Below are positions 1-6,717 of a stretch of DNA of 28,128 bases, piece after piece (the first letter of the stretch is position 1; each line of letters starts with the position of its first letter). The notes beneath the pieces are model-generated. The model was not told the origin of the DNA. It saw only the letters and a list, made by a program, of their open reading frames with translations, and did no database searches. Origin of the DNA: Eggerthellaceae bacterium UBA3686 (GTDB lineage Bacteria; Actinomycetota; Coriobacteriia; Coriobacteriales; Eggerthellaceae); contig DFIX01000050.1 in the NCBI GenBank assembly GCA_002371495.1, forward strand, positions 62,184 through 90,311. The letters run 5' to 3'. Made by a program: the position numbers and the translations under genes.

Positions 1-1793
1 TCGACGAGCTGCACACCATCGTGGGTGCCGGTTCGGGCGGCGACAGCACGATTGACGCGGGCAACATGCTCAAGCCAGCGCTCGCGCGTGGCGAGTTGCA
101 TGCCATCGGTGCGACCACGCTTGACGAGTACCACAAGTACATCGAGAAGGATGCGGCACTCGAGCGCAGGTTCCAGCCGGTCGTCGTGGGCGAGCCCACG
201 GTCGAGGATACGATCGCCATTCTTCGTGGCCTGAAGGAAAAGTACGAGATCCATCACGGCGTGCGTATCACCGACGGCGCTATCGTGGCTGCTGCGGAGC
301 TTTCCAACCGCTACATTGCCGATAGGTTCTTGCCCGACAAGGCCATCGACCTCATGGACGAGGCGGCCAGCCGTCTGCGCATCGAGATTGACTCGATGCC
401 CGAAGAGGTCGACGCAGCTGCGCGCAAGCTCACTCAAATGCAAATCGAGGAGCAAGCGCTGATGAAAGAGACTGACGAGGCCTCGAAGGAGCGCCTGGAG
501 GCCCTGCGCCGCGACATAGCCGCTGCGCAAGAGCAACTCGATGCTCGCAAGGCCGAATGGCAAAACGAGAAAGACGCTATCGTCGACGTGCAGAACATCA
601 AGACCGAGCTCGATGCGGCCCAGGTCGAGGAAGAGCGCGCTGCGCGCGAGGGCGACTTGTCGCGCGCTTCCGAGCTGCGATTCGCCACGATTCCGGCTCT
701 GCGTCAGAAGTTGGCCGAGGCCGAGCAGGCTCTTAACGAGCGGCAGGAATCCGGGGCCATCTTGAAGGAAGAGGTTTCGGAGGAAGAAATCGCCGAGGTC
801 GTTTCCGCTTGGACGGGCATCCCGGTTCAGAAGATGATGAAGGGCGAGATGGAAAAGCTCGTCGACCTGGAAGCCAAGCTGCACGAGCGCGTCATCGGCC
901 AGGACAAGGCCGTCAACGTGGTTGCCGGGGCCATTCGCCGCAACCGCGCCGGTTTGTCCGATCCCGATAAGCCCATCGGTTCGTTCATGTTCCTCGGGCC
1001 TACGGGCGTGGGCAAGACCGAGCTCGCCAAGGCGCTTGCCGAATACCTGTTCGACTCCGAGAAGGCCATGGTGCGCATCGACATGTCGGAATACATGGAG
1101 AAGTTCAGCGTGCAGCGCCTGATCGGCGCCCCTCCGGGATACGTGGGTTACGACGAGGGCGGTCAGCTGACCGAGGCCGTGCGCCGCAGGCCGTACTCGG
1201 TGGTGCTCCTGGACGAAATCGAGAAGGCGCACCCCGACGTGTTCAACGTGCTGTTGCAGGTGCTCGACGACGGCCGTCTGACCGACGGGCAAGGGCGCGT
1301 GGTCAGCTTCAAGAACACAATCATCATCATGACGAGCAACGTCGGGTCGCAGTTCATCCGCGAGTTCGCCGAGAACGGCGACGAGGAGACCAAGCAGCGC
1401 GCCATCGACGAGGCGCTACGCGCAACGTTCAGGCCCGAGTTCCTGAACCGTATCGACGACATCGTCACCTTCGATTCGCTCAGCATCAGCGACATCGAGC
1501 CGATTGTCGAGCTGCAGCTGGCCGATGTGCGCAAACGCCTCGACGATCGTCGTGTGACTCTCGACGTGACGCCGGCTGCCATGCAGTCGCTGGCCATCGA
1601 TGGCTACGACCCGGTTTTCGGCGCCCGTCCGCTGAAGCGCCTGATTCAGCGTGAAGTTGTCGACCGCATCGCCGAGCAAGTTGTTCGCGGCAATTTGCTG
1701 GAAGGCGACCACGTGCTCGTGGACGTCGACGAGGAAGGCTCCTATACCTGCCGCGTCGAAAAGCCGCTCGACCTCGATGCCCTGCTGCAGTAG
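1..1793 (+). CDS. clpB: ClpB disaggregase (AAA+ chaperone), 5' end cut by window
   Basis: ClpB is a hexameric ATP-driven cytosolic chaperone that works with DnaK to resolve aggregates. The open frame runs in from the left edge (first full codon at base 3) and gives about 596 residues of a protein usually near 860, so the N domain and the first Walker A are outside the window. Visible parts, in order: the Walker B end of the first AAA domain (DELHTIVGAG at the edge), sensor and arginine-finger region (AIGATTLDEYHKYIE), a long charged coiled coil of the middle domain (about bases 400-780), the second AAA domain with IGQDKAV, Walker A GPTGVGKT (bases 996-1019), Walker B VVLLDEIEKAHPD, pore loop GYVGYDEGG and the sensor-2 motif GARPLKRLIQ near the C terminus. 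The coiled-coil middle domain separates ClpB from ClpA and is shorter in ClpC. Regulation cannot be seen because the promoter is off-window. Confidence 0.96.
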   Translation, partial: DELHTIVGAGSGGDSTIDAGNMLKPALARGELHAIGATTLDEYHKYIEKDAALERRFQPVVVGEPTVEDTIAILRGLKEKYEIHHGVRITDGAIVAAAELSNRYIADRFLPDKAIDLMDEAASRLRIEIDSMPEEVDAAARKLTQMQIEEQALMKETDEASKERLEALRRDIAAAQEQLDARKAEWQNEKDAIVDVQNIKTELDAAQVEEERAAREGDLSRASELRFATIPALRQKLAEAEQALNERQESGAILKEEVSEEEIAEVVSAWTGIPVQKMMKGEMEKLVDLEAKLHERVIGQDKAVNVVAGAIRRNRAGLSDPDKPIGSFMFLGPTGVGKTELAKALAEYLFDSEKAMVRIDMSEYMEKFSVQRLIGAPPGYVGYDEGGQLTEAVRRRPYSVVLLDEIEKAHPDVFNVLLQVLDDGRLTDGQGRVVSFKNTIIIMTSNVGSQFIREFAENGDEETKQRAIDEALRATFRPEFLNRIDDIVTFDSLSISDIEPIVELQLADVRKRLDDRRVTLDVTPAAMQSLAIDGYDPVFGARPLKRLIQREVVDRIAEQVVRGNLLEGDHVLVDVDEEGSYTCRVEKPLDLDALLQ

Positions 1794-1843
1794 GCGCTTG
1801 GTTTGAGCTGCAGTTTGCGAAAGCGATAGTTGCTGTATGGCCT

Positions 1844-2038
1844 CTTGCTCGTCCGCCCAGGTCGGCGGCAGGGCGCTAGGCCTACAGCTCCTCGCGCGCT
1901 CCTCGATCGTCCGCCCAGGTAAGCGGCAGGGCGCTAGGCCTACAGCTGCTCGCGCTTTAGAATGATTGAAGTTAGTGGCTGCGCAAGCGGCTACGCATCC
2001 TGCCGCCAACCTGGGCTGCTTGACCTGGATAGTAACGT
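1844..2038 (+). repeat. Structured intergenic element, copy 1, with tandemly duplicated 5' part
   Basis: This fills most of the 426-bp gap after clpB. Bases 1902-2038 match bases 16376-16509 in blocks: CTCGATCGTCCGCCCAGGT, CGGCAGGGCGCTAGGC, GCTGCGCAAGCGGCT, TGCCGC, CCTGGGCT and AGTAACGT. The left block GCCCAGGTAAGCGGCAG can pair with the downstream CTGCCGCCAACCTGGGC. Bases 1975-1994 can form an 8-bp stem closed by a GCAA (GNRA) tetraloop. The 5' block is present twice here at a 58-bp period (GTCCGCCCAG at 1851 and 1909). No ORF is supported. It could be a structured RNA or a palindromic repeat. Confidence 0.6.
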
Positions 2039-2151
2039 TATTATCTAGGGGCATACTGCTGAGGTGCGGAAATGGGGCCATCTAATGCGGGAATTGGACT
2101 GTGGGCAGCAATAGATTGGCGAGAGTGCGCAACGGCTGGGTTCGTTGCGAT

Positions 2152-2180
2152 TTCCCTCTCGGGGGAGTCTCATCTATAAT
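2152..2180 (+). promoter_or_regulatory. Candidate promoter for the acidic hypothetical gene
   Basis: A perfect TATAAT at 2175-2180 has a weak -35 (TTCCCT, 2152-2157) at 17-bp spacing, 40 bp before the GTG start at 2220. The -35 matches consensus poorly, so confidence rests on the -10. Confidence 0.45.
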
Positions 2181-2219
2181 GGACGGACTTGTGTTTGACG
2201 ACTTAATAAGGGGGCCGTT

Positions 2220-2750
2220 GTGTCTGAACTTAACGTTGACCTGTCGCGCTTTTTGAAGGATGGCTCGGGTTCTGGCGAGCAAGAGCGCATCGAGATTCCG
2301 CTGGTGCTCGAGAACGTCTTGCGCTATTGCCTGAAGGACGCTTCCGAGCGCATGCAGAAAGGCGAGCAAGTCATTCCGTTCTCGGCGCTTGCCGTGGGCG
2401 AAACCCTGTTCATGGAGGAGCATCCGGGCGACGACGTCGCCGAGTGCTTCCATTCCGCCCGTCGCACGGTGGAAAACGCACGCGGTGCCGCTGCGTACGG
2501 ATTCTGCTACGACGGCTACATCGAAATAGGGCCGAAGAACCAGAAGCACGACTGCCTCATTGCTGAGGGCGGTTGCCCAGGCGAGCCTTACGGCCATGCC
2601 ATCGGATTGCCGTACAACGTCGATAACCAGGGCGTTGTCACGTTTGCCGAGGAACCGATTTACGTCAGCAACGCTCTTAACTACATGCTGAACCTCGCCG
2701 ATCTGCAAGACGACGAAGACGAAGGCGCCGAAGAGGGCCAAGAGGCATAG
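2220..2750 (+). CDS. Acidic protein of unknown function (176 aa)
   Basis: I do not recognise a named family. The start is GTG at 2220, chosen because AAGGGGG lies 5-6 bases upstream and the protein opens cleanly (MSELNVDLSRFLKDG). The sequence is soluble, with no signal peptide or membrane segment. The middle is globular-looking with conserved-style Gly, Cys and aromatic residues (YGFCYDGYIEIGPKNQKHDC, then GGCPGEPYGHAIGLPYN). The last 15-20 residues are almost all Asp and Glu. Four Cys in the central third could bind metal, but they do not form a standard motif. It is transcribed alone between clpB and the rpsF operon and has its own promoter and terminator. Codon use resembles its neighbours, so it looks native. 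Confidence 0.8.
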   Translation: MSELNVDLSRFLKDGSGSGEQERIEIPLVLENVLRYCLKDASERMQKGEQVIPFSALAVGETLFMEEHPGDDVAECFHSARRTVENARGAAAYGFCYDGYIEIGPKNQKHDCLIAEGGCPGEPYGHAIGLPYNVDNQGVVTFAEEPIYVSNALNYMLNLADLQDDEDEGAEEGQEA

Positions 2751-2801
2751 TTTTGGGGCTCGCAGGGCAAGCTGCGGGCAACATCGAGGCGACCGCAGAG
2801 G

Positions 2802-2848
2802 GGCGGCGCGGATGTCCGAGGGGATATCCGCGCCGCCTTCTTCGCGTT
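2802..2848 (+). terminator. Hairpin terminator after the acidic hypothetical gene
   Basis: GGCGGCGCGGAT (2802-2813) pairs perfectly with ATCCGCGCCGCC (2826-2837) around a 12-base loop, followed by TTCTTCGCGTTT. The T tract is interrupted, so termination may be partial. The rest of the gap up to 2992 shows nothing clear. Confidence 0.65.
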
Positions 2849-2992
2849 TCGGGCAATGTTTTATGGTGCTGTACGGCGTAGCGCGTCGGGTTGTGGGGCA
2901 ACCGTGCCGACCTACTATGAGCACGTGGTTGGTCGGCGCGTCGTAAAAACTCGGGCGACGCGCCGAGTTCGCAGTGCCGAACTGGGTATTTC

Positions 2993-3021
2993 TTGTGAAG
3001 GGCTAATCCCTTTGCTAGAAT
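2993..3021 (+). promoter_or_regulatory. Promoter of the rpsF-ssb-rpsR-rplI operon
   Basis: TTGTGA (2993-2998), 17-bp spacer, TAGAAT (3016-3021) is a good housekeeping sigma promoter. It implies transcription from about 3028 and a leader of about 69 nt before rpsF. Confidence 0.7.
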
Positions 3022-3040
3022 AGGCAGGCTGTTTTATCCT

Positions 3041-3071
3041 GCCCCGGTGTGAGCCTTCACCAGCCCGGGGC
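3041..3071 (+). promoter_or_regulatory. Possible S6:S18 autoregulatory leader hairpin
   Basis: In the rpsF leader, GCCCCGG (3041-3047) pairs with CCGGGGC (3065-3071), with a second short GGTG/CACC pairing inside. Many bacteria carry an rpsF leader structure that the S6:S18 complex binds to repress its own operon. The position and GC-rich hairpin with CCG sequence fit, but I could not align the published consensus, so the assignment is inferred from context. Confidence 0.4.
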
Positions 3072-3096
3072 CGTTAAGTCCAAAGGAGGTGAGCTG

Positions 3097-3390
3097 ATGA
3101 AGGCTTACGAATTGCTGTTCTTTGTTGCTCCGACTCTCGAAGAGGAAGCTCGTGCAAAGGTCATGGCTCGTATCGAGAACGTCATTACCGAGGGTAATGG
3201 CACGATCGACAACCACGAAGACTGGGGCAAGCGCAAACTCGCGTACGAGATCAACAAGCTGACCGAGGGTGACTACATCCTGATCAACTTCCATGCCAAC
3301 CCCGACCACATCGCCGAGCTTGATCGCATCCTGCGCATCAACGACAGCGTCGAGCGTCACATGATCGTGTGCCGCACTGACCGCGATTAA
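3097..3390 (+). CDS. rpsF: 30S ribosomal protein S6
   Basis: S6 is a primary-assembly partner of S18 on the platform of the 30S subunit. The product is 97 aa, a normal length. An upstream in-frame GTG at 3049 would add 16 residues, but the ATG at 3097 follows an almost perfect ribosome binding site (AAAGGAGGTGA) and gives the canonical N terminus MKAYELLFFVAPTLEEE. Other family signs are EDWGKRKLAYEINKLTEGDY and the C-terminal DRILRINDSVERHMIV. It is the first gene of the operon with ssb, rpsR and rplI. Confidence 0.97.
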   Translation: MKAYELLFFVAPTLEEEARAKVMARIENVITEGNGTIDNHEDWGKRKLAYEINKLTEGDYILINFHANPDHIAELDRILRINDSVERHMIVCRTDRD

Positions 3391-3434
3391 TCGGGTAGCG
3401 CCCTTATGGGCGCAAGGCTAGAAGAGGTGGAATC

Positions 3435-3938
3435 ATGAGCATCAATCGAGTTGTCCTCACAGGTAATCTGACACGCGACCCGGAAGTCCGTCGCACTCAG
3501 TCGGGCATGGCAATCATGTCGTTCGGCATCGCCGTGAATGACCGTCGCAAGAACGGTCAGACCGGAGAATGGGAAGACTACGCCAACTTCATCGACTGCA
3601 CGATGTTCGGCACGCGCGCCGAAGCGGTTTCGAATTACCTTTCGAAAGGCAGCAAGATCGGTCTCGAGGGCAAGCTTCGCTACAGCACGTGGGAGCGTGA
3701 TGGGCAGAAGCGCTCGAAACTCGAGGTCATCGTAGACGAGCTCGAATTCCTCTCGCCGCGCAACAGCCAGAACAATGGTGGCTACCAGAACAATAGCTAC
3801 CAGGGCGGCGGGAACTATCAGAACAACGGCGGCTACCAAGGTGGCAATGCGGGCGGATACCAGTCCGCTGCTCCTGCGGCCCAGGCGCCGGCGATTGATA
3901 CGACCTCTTCGGTGTACGACGACGACATTCCGTTCTAA
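3435..3938 (+). CDS. ssb: Single-stranded DNA-binding protein
   Basis: SSB coats single-stranded DNA at forks and recruits repair and replication enzymes. The product is 167 aa. Residues 1-108 form the OB fold (start MSINRVVLTGNLTRDPEVR, then FIDCTMFGTRAEAV and GSKIGLEGKLRY). Residues about 110-155 are a low-complexity Gln/Asn/Gly/Tyr linker made of NNGGYQ-like units. The C terminus is the acidic interaction tip DDDIPF. AAGAGGTGG precedes the ATG. Placement between rpsF and rpsR is the common bacterial arrangement and couples SSB supply to ribosome synthesis. Confidence 0.97.
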   Translation: MSINRVVLTGNLTRDPEVRRTQSGMAIMSFGIAVNDRRKNGQTGEWEDYANFIDCTMFGTRAEAVSNYLSKGSKIGLEGKLRYSTWERDGQKRSKLEVIVDELEFLSPRNSQNNGGYQNNSYQGGGNYQNNGGYQGGNAGGYQSAAPAAQAPAIDTTSSVYDDDIPF

Positions 3939-3959
3939 ACATCAAGAAAGAGGTAAACG

Positions 3960-4226
3960 ATGGCTGATTACTCGAAACAGCCTCGTCGTAAGTACTGCCA
4001 GTTCTGCAAGGACCAGGTAGACTACGTCGACTACAAGGACACGCAGCTGCTGCGCAAGTTCGTTACCGATCGTGGCAAGATCAAGCCGCGTCGCGTGACG
4101 GGCGCCTGCATGCAGCATCAGCGCGATATCGCCAACGCCGTCAAGCGCGCACGCACCATGGCACTCATGCCGTACGCGGTTCCGGCCGTCAGCGGTCGCG
4201 GCGACCGTCGCCGCAATCGCGATTAG
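3960..4226 (+). CDS. rpsR: 30S ribosomal protein S18, zinc-binding form
   Basis: S18 binds beside S6 on the 30S platform. The product is 88 aa. The N-terminal KYCQFCKDQ and the later VTGACMQHQR supply a CxxC, a third Cys and a His, indicating the zinc-binding version; many genomes also carry a version without these Cys. The core signature DTQLLRKFVTDRGKIKPRRVTG is intact, apart from the normal family variation. AAGAAAGAGG lies upstream of the ATG, and the spacing to ssb is 21 bp, so it is co-transcribed. Confidence 0.97.
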   Translation: MADYSKQPRRKYCQFCKDQVDYVDYKDTQLLRKFVTDRGKIKPRRVTGACMQHQRDIANAVKRARTMALMPYAVPAVSGRGDRRRNRD

Positions 4227-4240
4227 GGAAGGGGGATCGC

Positions 4241-4789
4241 ATGAAGGTCATTCTTCTCGAGGAGCTGCCTGGTAAGGGCGGCGAGGGTGACGTCGTAGAG
4301 GTCGCCCGCGGTTTCGCGAACAACTACCTGCTGCGCAAGGGCATTGCCATTCAGGCCACCAAGGGCAACCTGAAGCAGCTCGAGCAGCGCCGCAACAACA
4401 TCGCCAAGCGCGAGGAAGTCCGCATTGCCAACGCGCAGGAGCTCAAGGCCAAGCTCGAGGCCGCTACCCTGACTGTCAAGGCCAAGGTTGGCGAAGAGGG
4501 CATCCTGTTCGGCTCCGTTACGGCCCAGATGATCGCCGACGCGGTCAAGGAAGCCGTCGACGTCGACATCGACCGTCGTCGAATCGACGTGCGCCAGGCC
4601 ATCAAGGTTGTCGGCGAGCACACTGTCGAGGTGTCTCTGTACCGCGACATCAAGGCAGCTCTGAAGCTCAACGTCGTCGACGAGAGCGCCACCGAGGCTC
4701 CCGAAGCAGCAGAAGAAGCTGCCGAGGAAGTCGAGGAAGCTGTCGAAGAGGCAGCCGAGGCTGCCGAGGAAGCCGCTGCCGAGGAATAA
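4241..4789 (+). CDS. rplI: 50S ribosomal protein L9 with an acidic C-terminal tail
   Basis: L9 binds 23S rRNA at the base of the L1 stalk. The N-terminal RNA-binding domain is typical (MKVILLEELPGKGGEGDVVE, VARGFANNYLLRKGIA), followed by the long connecting helix (KQLEQRRNNIAKREE) and the C-terminal domain with GEEGILFGSVTAQMIADAV. L9 is usually about 148 residues; this one has 182. The extra 35 or so are an Ala/Glu repeat (EEAAEEVEEAVEEAAEAAEE). The tail is in frame and ends with a clear stop before a strong terminator, so it is not a read-through artefact. AGGGAAGGGGG precedes the ATG. It is the last gene of the operon. Confidence 0.96.
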   Translation: MKVILLEELPGKGGEGDVVEVARGFANNYLLRKGIAIQATKGNLKQLEQRRNNIAKREEVRIANAQELKAKLEAATLTVKAKVGEEGILFGSVTAQMIADAVKEAVDVDIDRRRIDVRQAIKVVGEHTVEVSLYRDIKAALKLNVVDESATEAPEAAEEAAEEVEEAVEEAAEAAEEAAAEE

Positions 4790-4814
4790 GCTCGCAGGCT
4801 TTTGCATACAACGC

Positions 4815-4861
4815 AAGCCCCTTGCATCCTTCGTGGAGCAAGGGGCTTTCTTCTTTCTTCC
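4815..4861 (+). terminator. Rho-independent terminator of the rpsF-rplI operon
   Basis: AAGCCCCTTGC (4815-4825) pairs perfectly with GCAAGGGGCTT (4838-4848), followed by TCTTCTTTCTTCC. A strong stem and T-rich tail, 25 bp after rplI. It separates dnaB from the ribosomal operon. Confidence 0.9.
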
Positions 4862-4885
4862 ACGTACGGTGCTTCTGGTCCCGCC

Positions 4886-4995
4886 GTGGCTTTGCGCGCG
4901 GGGGCGCGCTCCGGCTTGGCTTCGGCTAATCTAAGTGAATTACAGGGAAAGTGCCTGCAGAATCGCCAGAGTCACACCCCCGCGCGCAAAGCCAC
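4886..4995 (-). repeat. 110-bp stem-variable hairpin element, copy A
   Basis: The arm GTGGCTTTGCGCGCGGGGG (4886-4904) is perfectly complementary to 4977-4995. Read on the minus strand, the core between them contains GCGATTCTGCAGGCACT and GCCGAAGCCAAGCCGGAG, which are shared with copies B (5042-5153) and C (10264-10373). A second inner pairing (CTCTGGC with GCCGGAG) is possible. No ORF is supported. Confidence 0.7.
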
Positions 4996-5041
4996 TCCGC
5001 TCACCATTGATGCCAAGTCGCCGATCGAGCGAAAAAACGAA

Positions 5042-5153
5042 GCGTTTGCGCGGGCGGAGGCGTGACTCCGGCGATTCTGCAGGCACTAATTTCTTTACTT
5101 CATATAGGCTTAGCCGAAGCCAAGCCGGAGCGCGCCTCCGCCCGCGCAAACGC
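5042..5153 (+). repeat. 112-bp stem-variable hairpin element, copy B
   Basis: The 21-bp arms at 5042-5062 and 5133-5153 are perfectly complementary (GCGTTTGCGCGGGCGGAGG...). The core holds CTCCGGCGATTCTGCAGGCACT and ends with GCCGAAGCCAAGCCGGAG, so CTCCGGC and GCCGGAG extend the pairing inward. It lies head to head with copy A, 46 bp apart, so the two cores also form a large inverted repeat (about 4905-4973 against 5063-5132). It ends 86 bp before dnaB. Confidence 0.7.
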
Positions 5154-5239
5154 GGTGGGACAGTAATTGCGCGGATTCGCATGACTTTGTTATATGATGG
5201 GGATTCACGCATTCGCGGTAAACGAAAGGGGATGGCTCT

Positions 5240-6613
5240 ATGCCGAACAACAACGAGGTTTCGACTGCTAACAAGCCTATCCCTGCGAATATCGAGGCTG
5301 AGAAATCGGTTTTGGCTGCGTGCATGCTCAACGCCGACATCCTCGAGGAAATCGCCATAAAGCTGAAGCCCGAGAACTTCTTCCGCCCGGCGCATCGCAT
5401 CATCTTCGAGGCAGTGCGCGACTTGCATGCGCGGCGGATTCCAGTTGACCAGATTTCGCTTGCCGATACGCTGAACGCCTCGGGCCAGTTGGACGCGATC
5501 GGCGGCCGCTCCTATATTGTCGAGCTGGCTGACAACACGTTTGCGCTGACCAACTGGTCGAACCATGCCGACATCGTCAAGCGCACCTCGGTGCTGCGCG
5601 ACCTGATTTACGCTGCGACCCAGATCAGCGCGCTTGCCTACAACGCGCCCGACGACCTCGACGAGGTCGTCGAGGATGCCGAGCGAACGCTCTTCGAGGT
5701 TACCGAGCAGCGCGTCTCCTCGTCGTTCACCAAGATGGATACGTTGCTGACCCAGGCTTTCGAAGAGATTACCAAACTTGCAGAGCAGGGCTCCCACATG
5801 GCGGGCGTGCCGACGGGCTTTACCGACGTCGACAACCTCTTTCACGGCCTGCGGGCGGGCGATCTGGTCATCCTGGCTGCGCGCCCGGGTGTTGGCAAGA
5901 CATCGTTCGCTCTGAACCTGGCTGTCAATGCCGCCAAGGCGGGCACGTCGGTCGCCTTCTTCTCGTTGGAAATGAGTGCGGGGCAGCTCGTCCAGCGTAT
6001 CCTTTGCGCTGAGGCGCGTATCAGCTTGTCGAAGATCCGTGGCGGTTTCATCTCGGAAGGCGACTGGGGGGCTATTGCCGATGCGTCGAACCGCCTTGCC
6101 AAGCTCGATCTGTACATCGACGACTCGCCGGGCCTCTCGATTTTGGAAGCGCGCGCGAAGGCGCGTCGCGAACTGCGGGCGGTTGAGCCGGGCAAGGGGC
6201 TGATCATCGTCGATTACTTGCAGCTCATGCAGCCGCCCCAGACGCGCCGCGACGGCAACCGCGCTGTCGAGGTGGGCGAGATCTCGCGAGGGCTCAAGAT
6301 TCTGGGCAAAGAGATGAACATGCCGGTCATCGCCCTTTCCCAGCTTTCGCGCGCCGTCGAGATGCGCGGCAAGAAGCGTCCTCAGCTTTCGGATTTGCGC
6401 GAATCGGGCTCGATCGAGCAGGACGCCGACATCGTCATGTTCATCGACCGCTCGATGGACGAAGTCGAAGCCGAGCAAGACGGTCGTCCGCCGCTGGGCA
6501 CGGCCGAGCTCATCGTGGCTAAGCACCGCAACGGCCCCACGCGCGATATCACCCTGGCCTTTGTCAGCGAATACACACGCTTCATGGATTACGCCGACGA
6601 TTCCCATATGTAG
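5240..6613 (+). CDS. dnaB: Replicative DNA helicase DnaB
   Basis: DnaB is the hexameric helicase that unwinds the fork and interacts with primase. The product is 457 aa, a normal length without intein. The N-terminal primase-interaction domain covers about residues 14-115 (IPANIEAEKSVLAACMLN). The RecA-like domain holds Walker A ARPGVGKTS (about residues 213-221), FFSLEMSAGQL, Walker B LIIVDYLQLM (about 319-328), ALSQLSRAVEMR, and the conserved QLSDLRESGSIEQDAD. The end is KHRNGPTRDITLAF. The start ATG at 5240 follows GAAAGGGG; a second ATG at 5232 is out of frame. A TATGAT at 5193-5198 could be the -10 box, but no good -35 is seen. It follows rplI as in many bacteria, but has its own transcription unit. 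Confidence 0.97.
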   Translation: MPNNNEVSTANKPIPANIEAEKSVLAACMLNADILEEIAIKLKPENFFRPAHRIIFEAVRDLHARRIPVDQISLADTLNASGQLDAIGGRSYIVELADNTFALTNWSNHADIVKRTSVLRDLIYAATQISALAYNAPDDLDEVVEDAERTLFEVTEQRVSSSFTKMDTLLTQAFEEITKLAEQGSHMAGVPTGFTDVDNLFHGLRAGDLVILAARPGVGKTSFALNLAVNAAKAGTSVAFFSLEMSAGQLVQRILCAEARISLSKIRGGFISEGDWGAIADASNRLAKLDLYIDDSPGLSILEARAKARRELRAVEPGKGLIIVDYLQLMQPPQTRRDGNRAVEVGEISRGLKILGKEMNMPVIALSQLSRAVEMRGKKRPQLSDLRESGSIEQDADIVMFIDRSMDEVEAEQDGRPPLGTAELIVAKHRNGPTRDITLAFVSEYTRFMDYADDSHM

Positions 6614-6623
6614 GGTTTGCCGT

Positions 6624-6701
6624 ACGCGATGAGCCAGTCTAGCTGGTAGGTGACTCATTGTGCACAATGAGTCACCTACCAGCTAGACTGGCTCATCGCG
6701 T
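6624..6701. repeat. Perfect 78-bp palindrome
   Basis: Two 39-bp arms (6624-6662 and 6663-6701) are exact reverse complements with no spacer; the centre is CATTGTG|CACAATG. It starts 10 bp after the dnaB stop and ends 16 bp before the SbcD-like start. There is no T tract on either side, so it is not a standard terminator. It is unrelated in sequence to the other repeats in the window. Confidence 0.9.
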
Positions 6702-6703
6702 GC

Positions 6704-6709
6704 TACACT
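6704..6709 (+). promoter_or_regulatory. Possible -10 box giving a leaderless sbcD-like mRNA
   Basis: TACACT sits 8 bp before the ATG at 6718, and no ribosome binding site is visible because the palindrome occupies the space. If used, transcription would begin at or next to the ATG. Leaderless messages are common in actinobacteria. There is no convincing -35. Confidence 0.3.
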
Positions 6710-6717
6710 GTTTCATT

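Noticed and set aside
1844..2038. Cobalamin, c-di-GMP or other known riboswitch in the repeated GNRA element
   Set aside because: The conserved core sequences of those classes are not visible, and the copies precede unrelated genes or a tRNA.
3760..3870. Short tandem repeats near the ssb 3' end, as a possible CRISPR or VNTR
   Set aside because: They are codons of the low-complexity Asn/Gly/Gln/Tyr linker of SSB, irregular in length, with no spacers. No CRISPR array is present in the window.
4940..6667. Long minus-strand open frame (575 codons) opposite dnaB
   Set aside because: It mirrors the DnaB codons in a GC-rich gene, has Arg/Asp/Leu-biased shadow composition, and its start lies in the palindrome. 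DnaB on the plus strand is certain.
6658..6717. Longer start for the SbcD-like protein (GTG at 6658)
   Set aside because: The extra 20 residues are translated palindrome sequence with no ribosome binding site, and family proteins start at the MTRKITFLHTADLH position.
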